From: Phaeobacter gallaeciensis
Lineage (GTDB): Bacteria > Pseudomonadota > Alphaproteobacteria > Rhodobacterales > Rhodobacteraceae
Direction: 5' to 3'
Assembly: GCF_001678945.1 (NCBI RefSeq)
Contig: NZ_CP015124.1
Span: forward strand, 62,001-126,000
Length of the DNA stretch: 64,000 nt
Shown here piece after piece: positions 46,251-54,160 of the stretch. Positions within the stretch are counted from its first letter, which is position 1; every line of letters starts with the position of its first letter. Position numbers and translations under genes: made by a program. The notes under the pieces are model-generated. The model worked only from the letters and a program-made list of their open reading frames with translations, was not told the origin of the DNA and ran no database searches.

Positions 46251-47656
46251 GTGACATTCTGATCGTTGACGATGAGCGCGACATTCGCGAATTGATTTCC
46301 GATATCCTGGAAGATGAGGGGTTTGCCACGCGCAAGGCGGCGAACTCCGAGGAATGCATGGCCGAGATCGGGCAGGAGCCTCCGGCGCTGCTGATCCTAG
46401 ATATCTGGCTCAAGGACAGCCAGATGGACGGCATCGACATCCTGAAAACCGTGAAGCGGGACAATCCCGAGGTACCGGTGGTGATCATCTCAGGCCACGG
46501 GAATATCGAGATTGCGGTCGCGGCGATCAAACAGGGTGCTTATGATTTCATCGAAAAGCCCTTCAATATCGATCAGCTGATGGTGGTGATCCGGCGGGCG
46601 ATGGAGACTTCGCGCTTGCGCCGTGAGAACACCGATCTGCGCCGCAAGGAAACCGGAGCTGCCGAGATGATCGGCAATTCCGCAGCCTTCCGGGCGCTGG
46701 TGGCGCAGCTCGACAAGGTCACCAAATCCAATGGCCGTGTGATGCTGACGGGACCTGCAGGCGTGGGCAAGGATATCGCCGCGCGCTATATCCATTCCAA
46801 TTCCGCCCGTGCCTCGGCTCCCTTCGTGACGGTGAACTGCGCCAGCATCGAGCCGGAGCGGATGGAAGAGGTTCTGTTTGGACGTGAAACCGCGGACCGC
46901 GGGGTTGAGCCGGGATTGCTGGAACAGGCGCATGGCGGCGTGGTGTTCTTTGACGAGGTCGCGGACATGCCGCTTGGCACTCAGTCAAAGATCCTGCGGG
47001 TGCTGGTTGATCAGCAGTTCCAGCGGGTTGGTGGATCCGAGAACGTGCGGGTCGATCTGCGGGTGATTTCTTCTACAAACAAGGCCTTGGAGGCAGAAAT
47101 TGAAGCGGACCGTTTCCGGCAGGAGCTCTATCATCGGCTGAACGTGGTGCCGATTGCGGTGCCGACGCTCGCAGATCGGCGCGAGGATATTCCTGTTCTG
47201 GCCGAACACTTTATCCGCAGCTTTAATGAGGCGCAGGGCCTGCCACTGCGTGAACTGACGGATGAGGCGGTTGCACTGATGCAGACCATGATGTGGCCCG
47301 GCAACGTCCGCCAGCTGAAAAACCTGGTGGAGCGGATCCTGATCCTTGGCGATGGCAATGGCCCGATCGAGGCGCGCGACCTGCCGCGTGAAGAGGAAAA
47401 GGTCGAAGACGAGGGCCGCGTCGTCCTGTCCGGGGCCTTGGCGACGCTGCCGCTCCGCGAGGCTCGCGAGGCCTTTGAACGCGAATACCTGCTGACCCAG
47501 ATCAACCGGTTCGGTGGCAATATCAGCCGCACGGCTTCGTTTGTGGGCATGGAACGCTCTGCCTTGCACCGCAAGCTGAAATCCCTTGGCGTTGTCACCT
47601 CGAACAAGGCTGGCGCGCGCGTCGCCCATGTGGAGCAGGAAGAAGATATGGTCTGA
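46247..47656 (+). CDS. ntrX: Response regulator NtrX
   Basis: The 469-aa NtrC-type regulator has a receiver domain (DDE cluster at 8-10, Asp52 in LLILDIWLKDSQMDG, Lys104), an AAA+ domain with Walker A GPAGVGKD (169-176) and VVFFDEVADMP, and a C-terminal HTH (NISRTASFVGMERSALHRKL). The loop after CASIEPERMEEVLFGRETAD lacks GAFTGA, so sigma54 activation in the usual way is doubtful, as in other alphaproteobacterial NtrX proteins. ATGA overlap with ntrY. Confidence 0.95.
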   Translation: MSDILIVDDERDIRELISDILEDEGFATRKAANSEECMAEIGQEPPALLILDIWLKDSQMDGIDILKTVKRDNPEVPVVIISGHGNIEIAVAAIKQGAYDFIEKPFNIDQLMVVIRRAMETSRLRRENTDLRRKETGAAEMIGNSAAFRALVAQLDKVTKSNGRVMLTGPAGVGKDIAARYIHSNSARASAPFVTVNCASIEPERMEEVLFGRETADRGVEPGLLEQAHGGVVFFDEVADMPLGTQSKILRVLVDQQFQRVGGSENVRVDLRVISSTNKALEAEIEADRFRQELYHRLNVVPIAVPTLADRREDIPVLAEHFIRSFNEAQGLPLRELTDEAVALMQTMMWPGNVRQLKNLVERILILGDGNGPIEARDLPREEEKVEDEGRVVLSGALATLPLREAREAFEREYLLTQINRFGGNISRTASFVGMERSALHRKLKSLGVVTSNKAGARVAHVEQEEDMV

Positions 47657-47764
47657 CCGCCGCGGACGCGGAGAACGGGGCGCGTAGGCACGGTCTGCGC
47701 GCCTGCTGCCATTGTGTTTGCGAAACCTGAAGAAACCGGGTGTCCGGGGCGGCAGCGTAGCCGA

Positions 47765-48250
47765 TTAGGGCGTCAGAACATGTAGGGTGTTGTCAGGGCC
47801 TTTCCAGACGCAGGCATCCCCAGTCAGCGGCGGCAGGCGGCTCGATTGTCCGGCCAGACGCTGCCCGACTTCGGCGGTGGTGCAGCGCCTCAGGGGTACC
47901 TCTTGATACCCTTTCTTGGCCATACAGCTTTGCTCTAACCGCCTGCGCAAACCTTGGTTCACATCAACCGTATAGATGCCACCATCAACCCAGTATCCGG
48001 GGCGGCTCCAGCAGTTGCCGTCCCTGCAATATTGCCCGCCGGGATAATAAACGGGTGGGCGCTGACGAATTTCGTTGGCCACGGGCGCCTTTTCCAGCGC
48101 GCTGACCTGACAGGAAAGCGTATCGGCCTTGAGCCGCTGCACATCAGCGCCTTCGCGGTAATAGACCGGCACTGGGCCACATCCGGCAAGGACGGCGGCC
48201 AAAACGGGCACGGCGAACAGGGATCGGAAGCGGCGGTAAGCACGGGTCAT
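47765..48250 (-). CDS. Putative lipoprotein
   Basis: The 161-aa product has a basic N-terminus (TRAYRRFR), a hydrophobic stretch and the lipobox VLAGC at about residues 21-25, so it is probably lipid-anchored. The mature part is rich in Tyr, Cys and Pro, with CRDGNCWSRPGYW and paired cysteines (QSCMAKKGY, RRCTTAEV, DACVWKG) that may form disulfides. No known domain is evident. The ATG at 48250 is chosen because the signal peptide begins there; the frame extends to 48316. It sits alone between the convergent ntrX and the divergent trkA. Confidence 0.8.
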   Translation of the reverse strand: MTRAYRRFRSLFAVPVLAAVLAGCGPVPVYYREGADVQRLKADTLSCQVSALEKAPVANEIRQRPPVYYPGGQYCRDGNCWSRPGYWVDGGIYTVDVNQGLRRRLEQSCMAKKGYQEVPLRRCTTAEVGQRLAGQSSRLPPLTGDACVWKGPDNTLHVLTP

Positions 48251-48352
48251 GCTGTCAGAATGCCCCGCGATGACGGCCAGTACAATTGATTTGACCCCTC
48301 TGGCGGCTTCTGTCATTCAAAACTGGCAAGATCGCGCCCAAGGGAAAAGATC

Positions 48353-49729
48353 ATGAAGGTTATCATCTGTGGCGCCGGCCAGGTTGGCTGGCAGATCGCG
48401 CGGCACCTGTCCGGCGAGCACAACGATGTGACAGTTGTCGACAACAACCCGGATCTGGTGCGCCGCGCGACAGATACGCTGGATGTTCAGGGGATTGCGG
48501 GCTTTGCCTCATACCCGGATGTTCTGGAGCGGGCAGGGGCGCGGGATGCGGATATGATCATCGCCGCAACCCACTCGGATGAGGTCAACATGGTGACCTG
48601 TCAGGTTGCCCATTCGGTATTCTCGATCCAGCGCAAGATTGCCCGGCTGCGGGCGCGCAGCTACCTCAATGCGATCTATTCCGACCTGTACCGGCGGGAC
48701 CATCTGCCCATCGATGTGGTGATCAGCCCCGAACGCGAGGTCGCCGCCGCCGCCATTCAGCGGCTTCTGGCACCGGCCGCGTTTGACACGGAAACCTTTA
48801 TGGGCGGCAAGGCGCAGCTCCTCGGCATTCAGATCGACGAGGATTGCCCGGTGGTCAACACGCCGCTGCGGCAGCTGACGGATCTGTTTTCCACCCTGCG
48901 GGCTATCGTTGTGGGTGTGCGGCGTGATGGCAGCCTGTTTGCACCGGAACCGGGCGATCAGCTGTTCGTCGGCGACAGCGCCTATGTGTTTTGCCACACG
49001 GACGACGTGAGCAGAACCATCGAAGTCTTTGGCAAGAAAGAAAAACGCCAGGATCGGGTGGTGATCGTGGGCGGCGGTAATGTGGGCCTTGAAGTGGCAA
49101 AGGCGCTTGAGAACCGTACCGGACGGATCCGCGCTAAGATCATTGAGAAAAGCCGCAAATGCGCCGAGCGGGCGGCCGAAACACTCGAGAGGACCATCGT
49201 TCTGAACGGTGACGGGCTGGACCGGTCTCTGATGATTGAAGGCGGTATTGATCGCGCCGATGCCATGCTTGCTGTCACCGACGATGATAAGACCAACATG
49301 CTGGCGGCCGTGCGCGCCAAATCCGAAGGCTGCCCTTTCGTGGTGGCCCTGATCAATGATCCGACCTTGCTGCCGCTGATGGCGCCCCTCGGGATCGACG
49401 CCTTTATCAACCCGCGCTCCACCACGGTGAGTTCGATCCTGCAGCACATCCGCTATGGCCGCGTTCGACAGGTCTATTCCATTGGCGATGCCGAAGCCGA
49501 GGTGATCGAGGCTGAGGTTCTGGGAACCTCTCCGATGGCGGGGCAAGCAGTCCGCGATATTCCTTTCCCCGAAGGCGTGCTGATCGGCGCCGTGCGCAAG
49601 GGAGGCGAGGTCCTGCGTCCCAGCGGCGAAATGCGCATCGAAGAGGGTGATGTCATCGCGATCTTTGCGATGGCCGCCGATGTGCCAGAGGTCGAGCGCC
49701 TGATGCAGGTTTCGATCGACTACTTCTAG
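48353..49729 (+). CDS. trkA: Trk system potassium uptake regulator TrkA
   Basis: TrkA is the cytosolic nucleotide-binding gate of the Trk K+ uptake system. The 458-aa protein has two RCK halves: KVIICGAGQVGWQIARHLS with the first TrkA-C (to about 220), then RVVIVGGGNVGLEVAKALEN and a second TrkA-C. Both Rossmann G-x-G-x-x-G motifs are intact for NAD(H). trkH follows 1 nt after the stop, so the two parts are made together. Confidence 0.95.
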   Translation: MKVIICGAGQVGWQIARHLSGEHNDVTVVDNNPDLVRRATDTLDVQGIAGFASYPDVLERAGARDADMIIAATHSDEVNMVTCQVAHSVFSIQRKIARLRARSYLNAIYSDLYRRDHLPIDVVISPEREVAAAAIQRLLAPAAFDTETFMGGKAQLLGIQIDEDCPVVNTPLRQLTDLFSTLRAIVVGVRRDGSLFAPEPGDQLFVGDSAYVFCHTDDVSRTIEVFGKKEKRQDRVVIVGGGNVGLEVAKALENRTGRIRAKIIEKSRKCAERAAETLERTIVLNGDGLDRSLMIEGGIDRADAMLAVTDDDKTNMLAAVRAKSEGCPFVVALINDPTLLPLMAPLGIDAFINPRSTTVSSILQHIRYGRVRQVYSIGDAEAEVIEAEVLGTSPMAGQAVRDIPFPEGVLIGAVRKGGEVLRPSGEMRIEEGDVIAIFAMAADVPEVERLMQVSIDYF

Positions 49730-49730
49730 C

Positions 49731-51266
49731 ATGGCGCCACGCAATCATACCGCGGGCGGGCTGTTGCGTCTGCCCTTGTTCCTGCTGATCTGGGGTGTGG
49801 CTTGCATTGCCATGTGGGTGCCGGCCACCCATGCGGTGATCCTGAACGACCACCCGACGTCGCAAAGTTTCTTTTTCTCCGGCCTCTTGGGGCTTTTTGT
49901 GATCGCTGTGATTGCCTTGTCGCTGGGCAATAAGGTGCCCCGCTATGGCATGCCGGGGCAGCTGCTGTCGCTGCTGGCAACCTTTGCAGTATTGCCGCTG
50001 TTCCTCGCGCTTCCCGTGCAGGATGCGTTGAAAAACACAAGCTTCCTCAACGCATATTTCGACATGGTCAGCGCCGTCACCACAACGGGCGCCGATATCT
50101 TTGCCGATCCGGGGCGGCTGCCGCCCAGCGTGCATCTGTGGCGGGCGATTGTTGGCTGGCTTGGCGGCCTTTTGATGTGGATCGCCGCATCGGCTGTTCT
50201 GGCGCCGATGTTCCTGGGCGGCTTCGAAGTCACCGCCAAGGGGGAGCCGGGCGGCGGTGGCGCGACACCTGTTCTGATGCAAAAGGCGGATCCACGGCGC
50301 CAATTGATCACGGTCGCACGCACCCTGACGCCGGTCTATTTCGCGCTGACGCTGGTTCTCTGGACGCTTTTGATGATGACTGGCAGCAAATCGCTGGCCG
50401 GGCTGACCCATGCGATGTCGGTGATGGCGACCTCGGGGATTTCATCGGTCGGGGGCACCGAGGCGGCAAACAGCGGCATGGCCGGGGAAATGGTCATGTT
50501 CCTGTTCATGTTCTTTGCCCTGTCGCGGCTGACATTTTCCTCCGATACGGTCAGCACCGGCGATGGGCGGCTGGATCGTGACCCGGAGTTCCGTTCCGGC
50601 CTGCTGATTGTGCTGGGGGTTCCGACGCTTTTGTTCCTGCGCCACTGGCTGGCAACGTTTGAGGTCAACAGCGCCGAGGATGGCATGCAGGCGCTGCGCG
50701 CCTTCTGGGGGGCGCTGTTCACGGTGATGTCCTTCCTGTCCACGACCGGATTTGAAAGCGCCGACTGGGAGGCCGCCGGGCAATGGTCGGGGTTGGAAAC
50801 CCCGGGTATGATTCTTCTGGGCCTGTCGCTGATTGGCGGCGGGGTGGCCACCACAGCGGGCGGTGTCAAATTGCTGCGGGTCTATGCGCTTTATCTCAAC
50901 GGGCTTGGCGAAATGGAACGGCTGGTGCATCCGTCATCGGTCAGCGGTGAGGGGGCTGGCAACCGGCGGCTGCAAAAGAACGGTGCCTTTGTGGCCTGGA
51001 TCTTTTTCATGCTCTTTGCCTTGTCTCTGGCGCTGATCAGCACGGTGCTTGCCGCCCTTGGTACGGATTTTGAAACTTCGCTGATCCTGGCGGTATCGGC
51101 TCTGTCGACCACTGGCCCGTTGACCGAAGTCGCGGCGAGCGAGCCGATCATGCTGTGGCAGCTGGTGCCCTCGGCCAAACTGGTGCTGTGCTTTGCGATG
51201 GTGCTCGGGCGGCTCGAAACTCTGGCGATCATCGCGCTTTTGTCGCCTAATCTCTGGCGCAGTTAA
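49731..51266 (+). CDS. trkH: Trk system potassium uptake protein TrkH
   Basis: The 511-aa inner-membrane channel subunit has the four-fold membrane-pore-membrane layout. Selectivity-filter-like segments are visible: VSAVTTTGADIF, MATSGISSVGGTE, FLSTTGFESADW and SALSTTGPLTEV. These central Gly residues pass K+. Cytoplasmic loops near 285-300 and 390-400 are basic. Start 1 nt after trkA, so translation is coupled. Slight differences at the first loop (TTTGAD) are typical of TrkH/KtrB relatives. Confidence 0.95.
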   Translation: MAPRNHTAGGLLRLPLFLLIWGVACIAMWVPATHAVILNDHPTSQSFFFSGLLGLFVIAVIALSLGNKVPRYGMPGQLLSLLATFAVLPLFLALPVQDALKNTSFLNAYFDMVSAVTTTGADIFADPGRLPPSVHLWRAIVGWLGGLLMWIAASAVLAPMFLGGFEVTAKGEPGGGGATPVLMQKADPRRQLITVARTLTPVYFALTLVLWTLLMMTGSKSLAGLTHAMSVMATSGISSVGGTEAANSGMAGEMVMFLFMFFALSRLTFSSDTVSTGDGRLDRDPEFRSGLLIVLGVPTLLFLRHWLATFEVNSAEDGMQALRAFWGALFTVMSFLSTTGFESADWEAAGQWSGLETPGMILLGLSLIGGGVATTAGGVKLLRVYALYLNGLGEMERLVHPSSVSGEGAGNRRLQKNGAFVAWIFFMLFALSLALISTVLAALGTDFETSLILAVSALSTTGPLTEVAASEPIMLWQLVPSAKLVLCFAMVLGRLETLAIIALLSPNLWRS

Positions 51267-51271
51267 GAAAA

Positions 51272-51351
51272 CCTCGTTACGCTGCTCTGGCATTTGATGT
51301 TTTTCGGGTGGAAACCCAATCGGTCTCCGTCCATAGTTGGTTGTAACGAGG
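51272..51351 (+). promoter_or_regulatory. Long-range inverted repeat in the hfq leader
   Basis: CCTCGTTAC (51272-51280) and GTAACGAGG (51343-51351) could form a 9-bp stem enclosing 62 nt. The enclosed part also holds GGGT-GGAA-ACCC. It lies between trkH and hfq (start 51399). It may be a folded 5' UTR, a terminator-like barrier or chance. Confidence 0.35.
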
Positions 51352-51398
51352 CGCGTTGGTCCGCAGCGCGTAGCAAGAAAAAAGGCGAGATAATAATA

Positions 51399-51638
51399 AT
51401 GGCTTCGGACAGACAGAATCTTCAGGATGCCTTCCTGAATCACGTTCGCAAAACCAAGGTTCCCGTTACAATTTTTCTGATCAACGGGGTCAAATTGCAG
51501 GGGGTTATTACCTGGTTTGATAATTTCTGTGTCCTGCTGCGCCGCGACGGACAGTCGCAGTTGGTCTACAAACACGCAATTTCCACGATCATGCCCGCAC
51601 AGCCGATCAGCCTTTATGAAGGTGAAGACGCCTCTTGA
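51399..51638 (+). CDS. hfq: RNA chaperone Hfq
   Basis: Hfq is the hexameric Sm-like RNA chaperone that pairs sRNAs with mRNAs. The 79-aa protein has Sm1 ([21 protein letters not shown]) and Sm2 ([13 protein letters not shown]) with the YKHA motif, and a very short C-terminal tail ([13 protein letters not shown]), as usual in alphaproteobacteria. The ATG at 51399 follows AAGGCGAG. Its stop overlaps the hflX start (ATGA), so the two are translationally linked. Confidence 0.97.
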   Translation: MASDRQNLQDAFLNHVRKTKVPVTIFLINGVKLQGVITWFDNFCVLLRRDGQSQLVYKHAISTIMPAQPISLYEGEDAS

Positions 51639-52909
51639 TGGAGCATGACCGGAAGCGCACCCGGGCCTGGGTGCTGCATCCCGAGATCAAGTCGGATCAA
51701 CACCGGCGCGATCCCGAACCCGCCCTTGCAGAGGCTGTGGCGCTGGCTCAGGCGCTGCCTGATCTCGACGTTGTCGGATCGGATGTGGTGCGTTTGCCCA
51801 AGGCTCATGCGGGGATGTTGTTCGGCTCGGGTAAGATCGAAGAACTGGCGCAGAAGCTGAAATCCGAAGAGGTGGAACTGGTCCTCATTGACGGACCGGT
51901 GTCCCCCGTACAGCAGCGAAATCTGGAAAAGGCCTGGAAGGTCAAGATCCTCGACCGGACCGGGCTGATCCTCGAGATCTTCTCGGATCGGGCGCGCACC
52001 CGAGAAGGTGTGCTGCAGGTGGAGATGGCCGCGCTCAGCTATCAGCGGACCCGGCTGGTGCGGGCCTGGACCCACCTGGAACGGCAGCGGGGCGGATTGG
52101 GTTTCGTTGGCGGTCCCGGTGAAACCCAGATCGAGGCGGACCGTCGTGCAATTGACGATCAGCTGGTGCGCCTACGCCGCCAGCTCGACAAGGTGGTGAA
52201 AACCCGCACGCTGCATCGCGCCGCGCGGGCCAAGGTGCCTTATCCGATTGTCGCGCTTGTCGGCTATACCAACGCCGGTAAATCGACCCTGTTCAATCGT
52301 CTGACCGGGGCTGAGGTGATGGCGGAGGATATGCTGTTCGCCACTCTGGATCCGACCATGCGCCGGGTGCTGTTGCCTGATGGCCTGGAGGTGATCCTGT
52401 CGGACACGGTGGGCTTTATCTCGGATCTGCCGACCGAGTTGGTCGCGGCCTTCCGCGCGACGCTGGAAGAGGTGCTGGCCGCCGATGTGATCTTGCACGT
52501 GCGCGACATCAGCCACGATGAAACCGAGCATCAGGCCCGCGATGTGGCCGCGATCCTGACGTCGCTTGGGGTGGATGAAAACCGCACCCAGATCGAGGTC
52601 TGGAACAAGCTCGACAATCTCAGCGAGGAAGAAGCCGACGCCCGCCGCCAGCGCGCCGCCCGCGAGGAAGGGATCCACGCGATTTCAGCCCTGACCGGCG
52701 AAGGCATCGACGGGCTCTTGGCGGATATCGCGGAAAAACTGCAAGGCACAAAGCATCAAGAGGTGCTCAGCCTTGATTTTTCGCAAGGCAAGCAACGGGC
52801 CTGGCTGTTCGCGCAGGATGTTGTCGTCTCCGAAGAGCAGACCGAGAGCGGTTTTGATATCACCGTGCTTTGGACTGCGAAACAACGGGCGCAGTACGAC
52901 GGGCTATGA
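51635..52909 (+). CDS. hflX: Ribosome-associated GTPase HflX
   Basis: HflX splits stalled 70S ribosomes. The 424-aa protein has an N-terminal HflX domain (nucleotide-binding [13 protein letters not shown], then [19 protein letters not shown]) and a Ras-like GTPase with G1 [14 protein letters not shown]3 LSDTVGFIS and G4 VWNKLD. Start overlaps hfq by 4 bp; hfq-hflX is the widespread order. A hairpin (ACGACGG..CCGTCGT, 52896-52917) spans its stop codon without a T-tract. Confidence 0.95.
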   Translation: MMEHDRKRTRAWVLHPEIKSDQHRRDPEPALAEAVALAQALPDLDVVGSDVVRLPKAHAGMLFGSGKIEELAQKLKSEEVELVLIDGPVSPVQQRNLEKAWKVKILDRTGLILEIFSDRARTREGVLQVEMAALSYQRTRLVRAWTHLERQRGGLGFVGGPGETQIEADRRAIDDQLVRLRRQLDKVVKTRTLHRAARAKVPYPIVALVGYTNAGKSTLFNRLTGAEVMAEDMLFATLDPTMRRVLLPDGLEVILSDTVGFISDLPTELVAAFRATLEEVLAADVILHVRDISHDETEHQARDVAAILTSLGVDENRTQIEVWNKLDNLSEEEADARRQRAAREEGIHAISALTGEGIDGLLADIAEKLQGTKHQEVLSLDFSQGKQRAWLFAQDVVVSEEQTESGFDITVLWTAKQRAQYDGL

Positions 52910-52948
52910 TCCGTCGTGCTGTACGTCCTTGAAACTCCGAAGTAGCTG

Positions 52949-54145
52949 CTAGTGAGAATCCGGCGGCGTTGCACCGCTACGCGGTCGTGATTGCAGCGTG
53001 AGCGTGGCTGCAGCGACGATTGGCCCGATCAGTTCAAACCCCACCGTGGTTCCAATCGCCAGCGCCATGATCGACGGAGCGAATTCGGGGAACCGCTCGG
53101 CCGCGACCAGCGCCATGCCGATTGCCACCCCGGCTTGCGGCAGCATCGCGGCGCCGTAATAGGGCCGTTCGGTCGCCGGGGCGTGGGCCAGCATACCGCC
53201 GATCCAACCCCCAAAGATGCGCCCCAACACCCGGAGAACCGAATAGCCAAGGCCCGCCATGCCCAGCGTCGCCAGCGCCTCGGGGTCCAGCGTTGCACCG
53301 GCGAGTACGAAAAAGATGATCATGAAAGGCCATTCGAAATTGTGGATCTCGTGAAAGGCCCGAGTGTGGTGGCGGGCTAGATTTACGATCACTGCGCCGG
53401 CTGTCATGCCTGCGATCAGATAAGACAGCTCCAGCATCAGCGACAGTCCGGCGGTCAGGAAGATCAGGCCGAGCGCCTCGATCCGCAGCGGCTCCCCATC
53501 TGACAGCCGTCCGGTCAGCAGCGCACCAGGAATGCCGATGGCGATCCCCAGTCCTATCGATCCGACAACCTCCTGCGTGGCGATGATCAGCGTATCAACA
53601 CCGTCACCAATACCGCTGATGAGATCAATCATCAGCAATGCGAGGCTGAAGGCGAACAGCCCCCATGTATCATCAATGGCGACCAAGCCTTTGAGAGTCT
53701 GCGTAAATCCCGTGTCTTGTCCGGATTGATCGATGACGTCATAGGTGGCGGCGGGATCGGTGGCCGTGGCCAGTGCGCCCAGCAGGATGGCCAGCGTCAG
53801 CGGCAGGCCCATGGCCCAAAGCCCGGTTGTGACGGCGACCTGACTGACGATAACGATGGACAGTGACACGACGACAACCACGCGGCCATGCTGGCGCAGG
53901 TTGGACATGGACAAGGCGCTGCCCAAGAGAACCGCAACCGCACTGAGCGCCACCACAGCAATCACCGGGTACAGTTCGGTAATGCTGTCCGGCAGCAAAC
54001 CAAACCCGGAGTGACCGATCAGCAAGCCGCAGCCCAGAAGCAGGGTTACACGGGGCAGGCGCAACCGTCGCCCGATCCGGTCGGCCGCCAACCCGGCAAA
54101 GAACAGAAGACCAAAGATGATCAAAGTGACGGCTTGATCTTCCAT
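52949..54145 (-). CDS. Monovalent cation:proton antiporter (CPA2/Kef-like)
   Basis: The 398-aa membrane protein shows about 12 hydrophobic segments with the Na+/H+ exchanger core (LTLAILLGALATATDPAATYDVI includes the typical T-D-P motif). It lacks a C-terminal TrkA-N domain, so it is the NhaS/Kef type without nucleotide gating. It lies next to the Trk K+ uptake genes but is convergent with them. It may export Na+ or K+ in exchange for protons; the ion is not determined. Another group with this core (glutathione-gated Kef) is excluded by the missing domain. Confidence 0.88.
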   Translation of the reverse strand: MEDQAVTLIIFGLLFFAGLAADRIGRRLRLPRVTLLLGCGLLIGHSGFGLLPDSITELYPVIAVVALSAVAVLLGSALSMSNLRQHGRVVVVVSLSIVIVSQVAVTTGLWAMGLPLTLAILLGALATATDPAATYDVIDQSGQDTGFTQTLKGLVAIDDTWGLFAFSLALLMIDLISGIGDGVDTLIIATQEVVGSIGLGIAIGIPGALLTGRLSDGEPLRIEALGLIFLTAGLSLMLELSYLIAGMTAGAVIVNLARHHTRAFHEIHNFEWPFMIIFFVLAGATLDPEALATLGMAGLGYSVLRVLGRIFGGWIGGMLAHAPATERPYYGAAMLPQAGVAIGMALVAAERFPEFAPSIMALAIGTTVGFELIGPIVAAATLTLQSRPRSGATPPDSH

Positions 54146-54160
54146 CCAGGGGCTCTCTGT

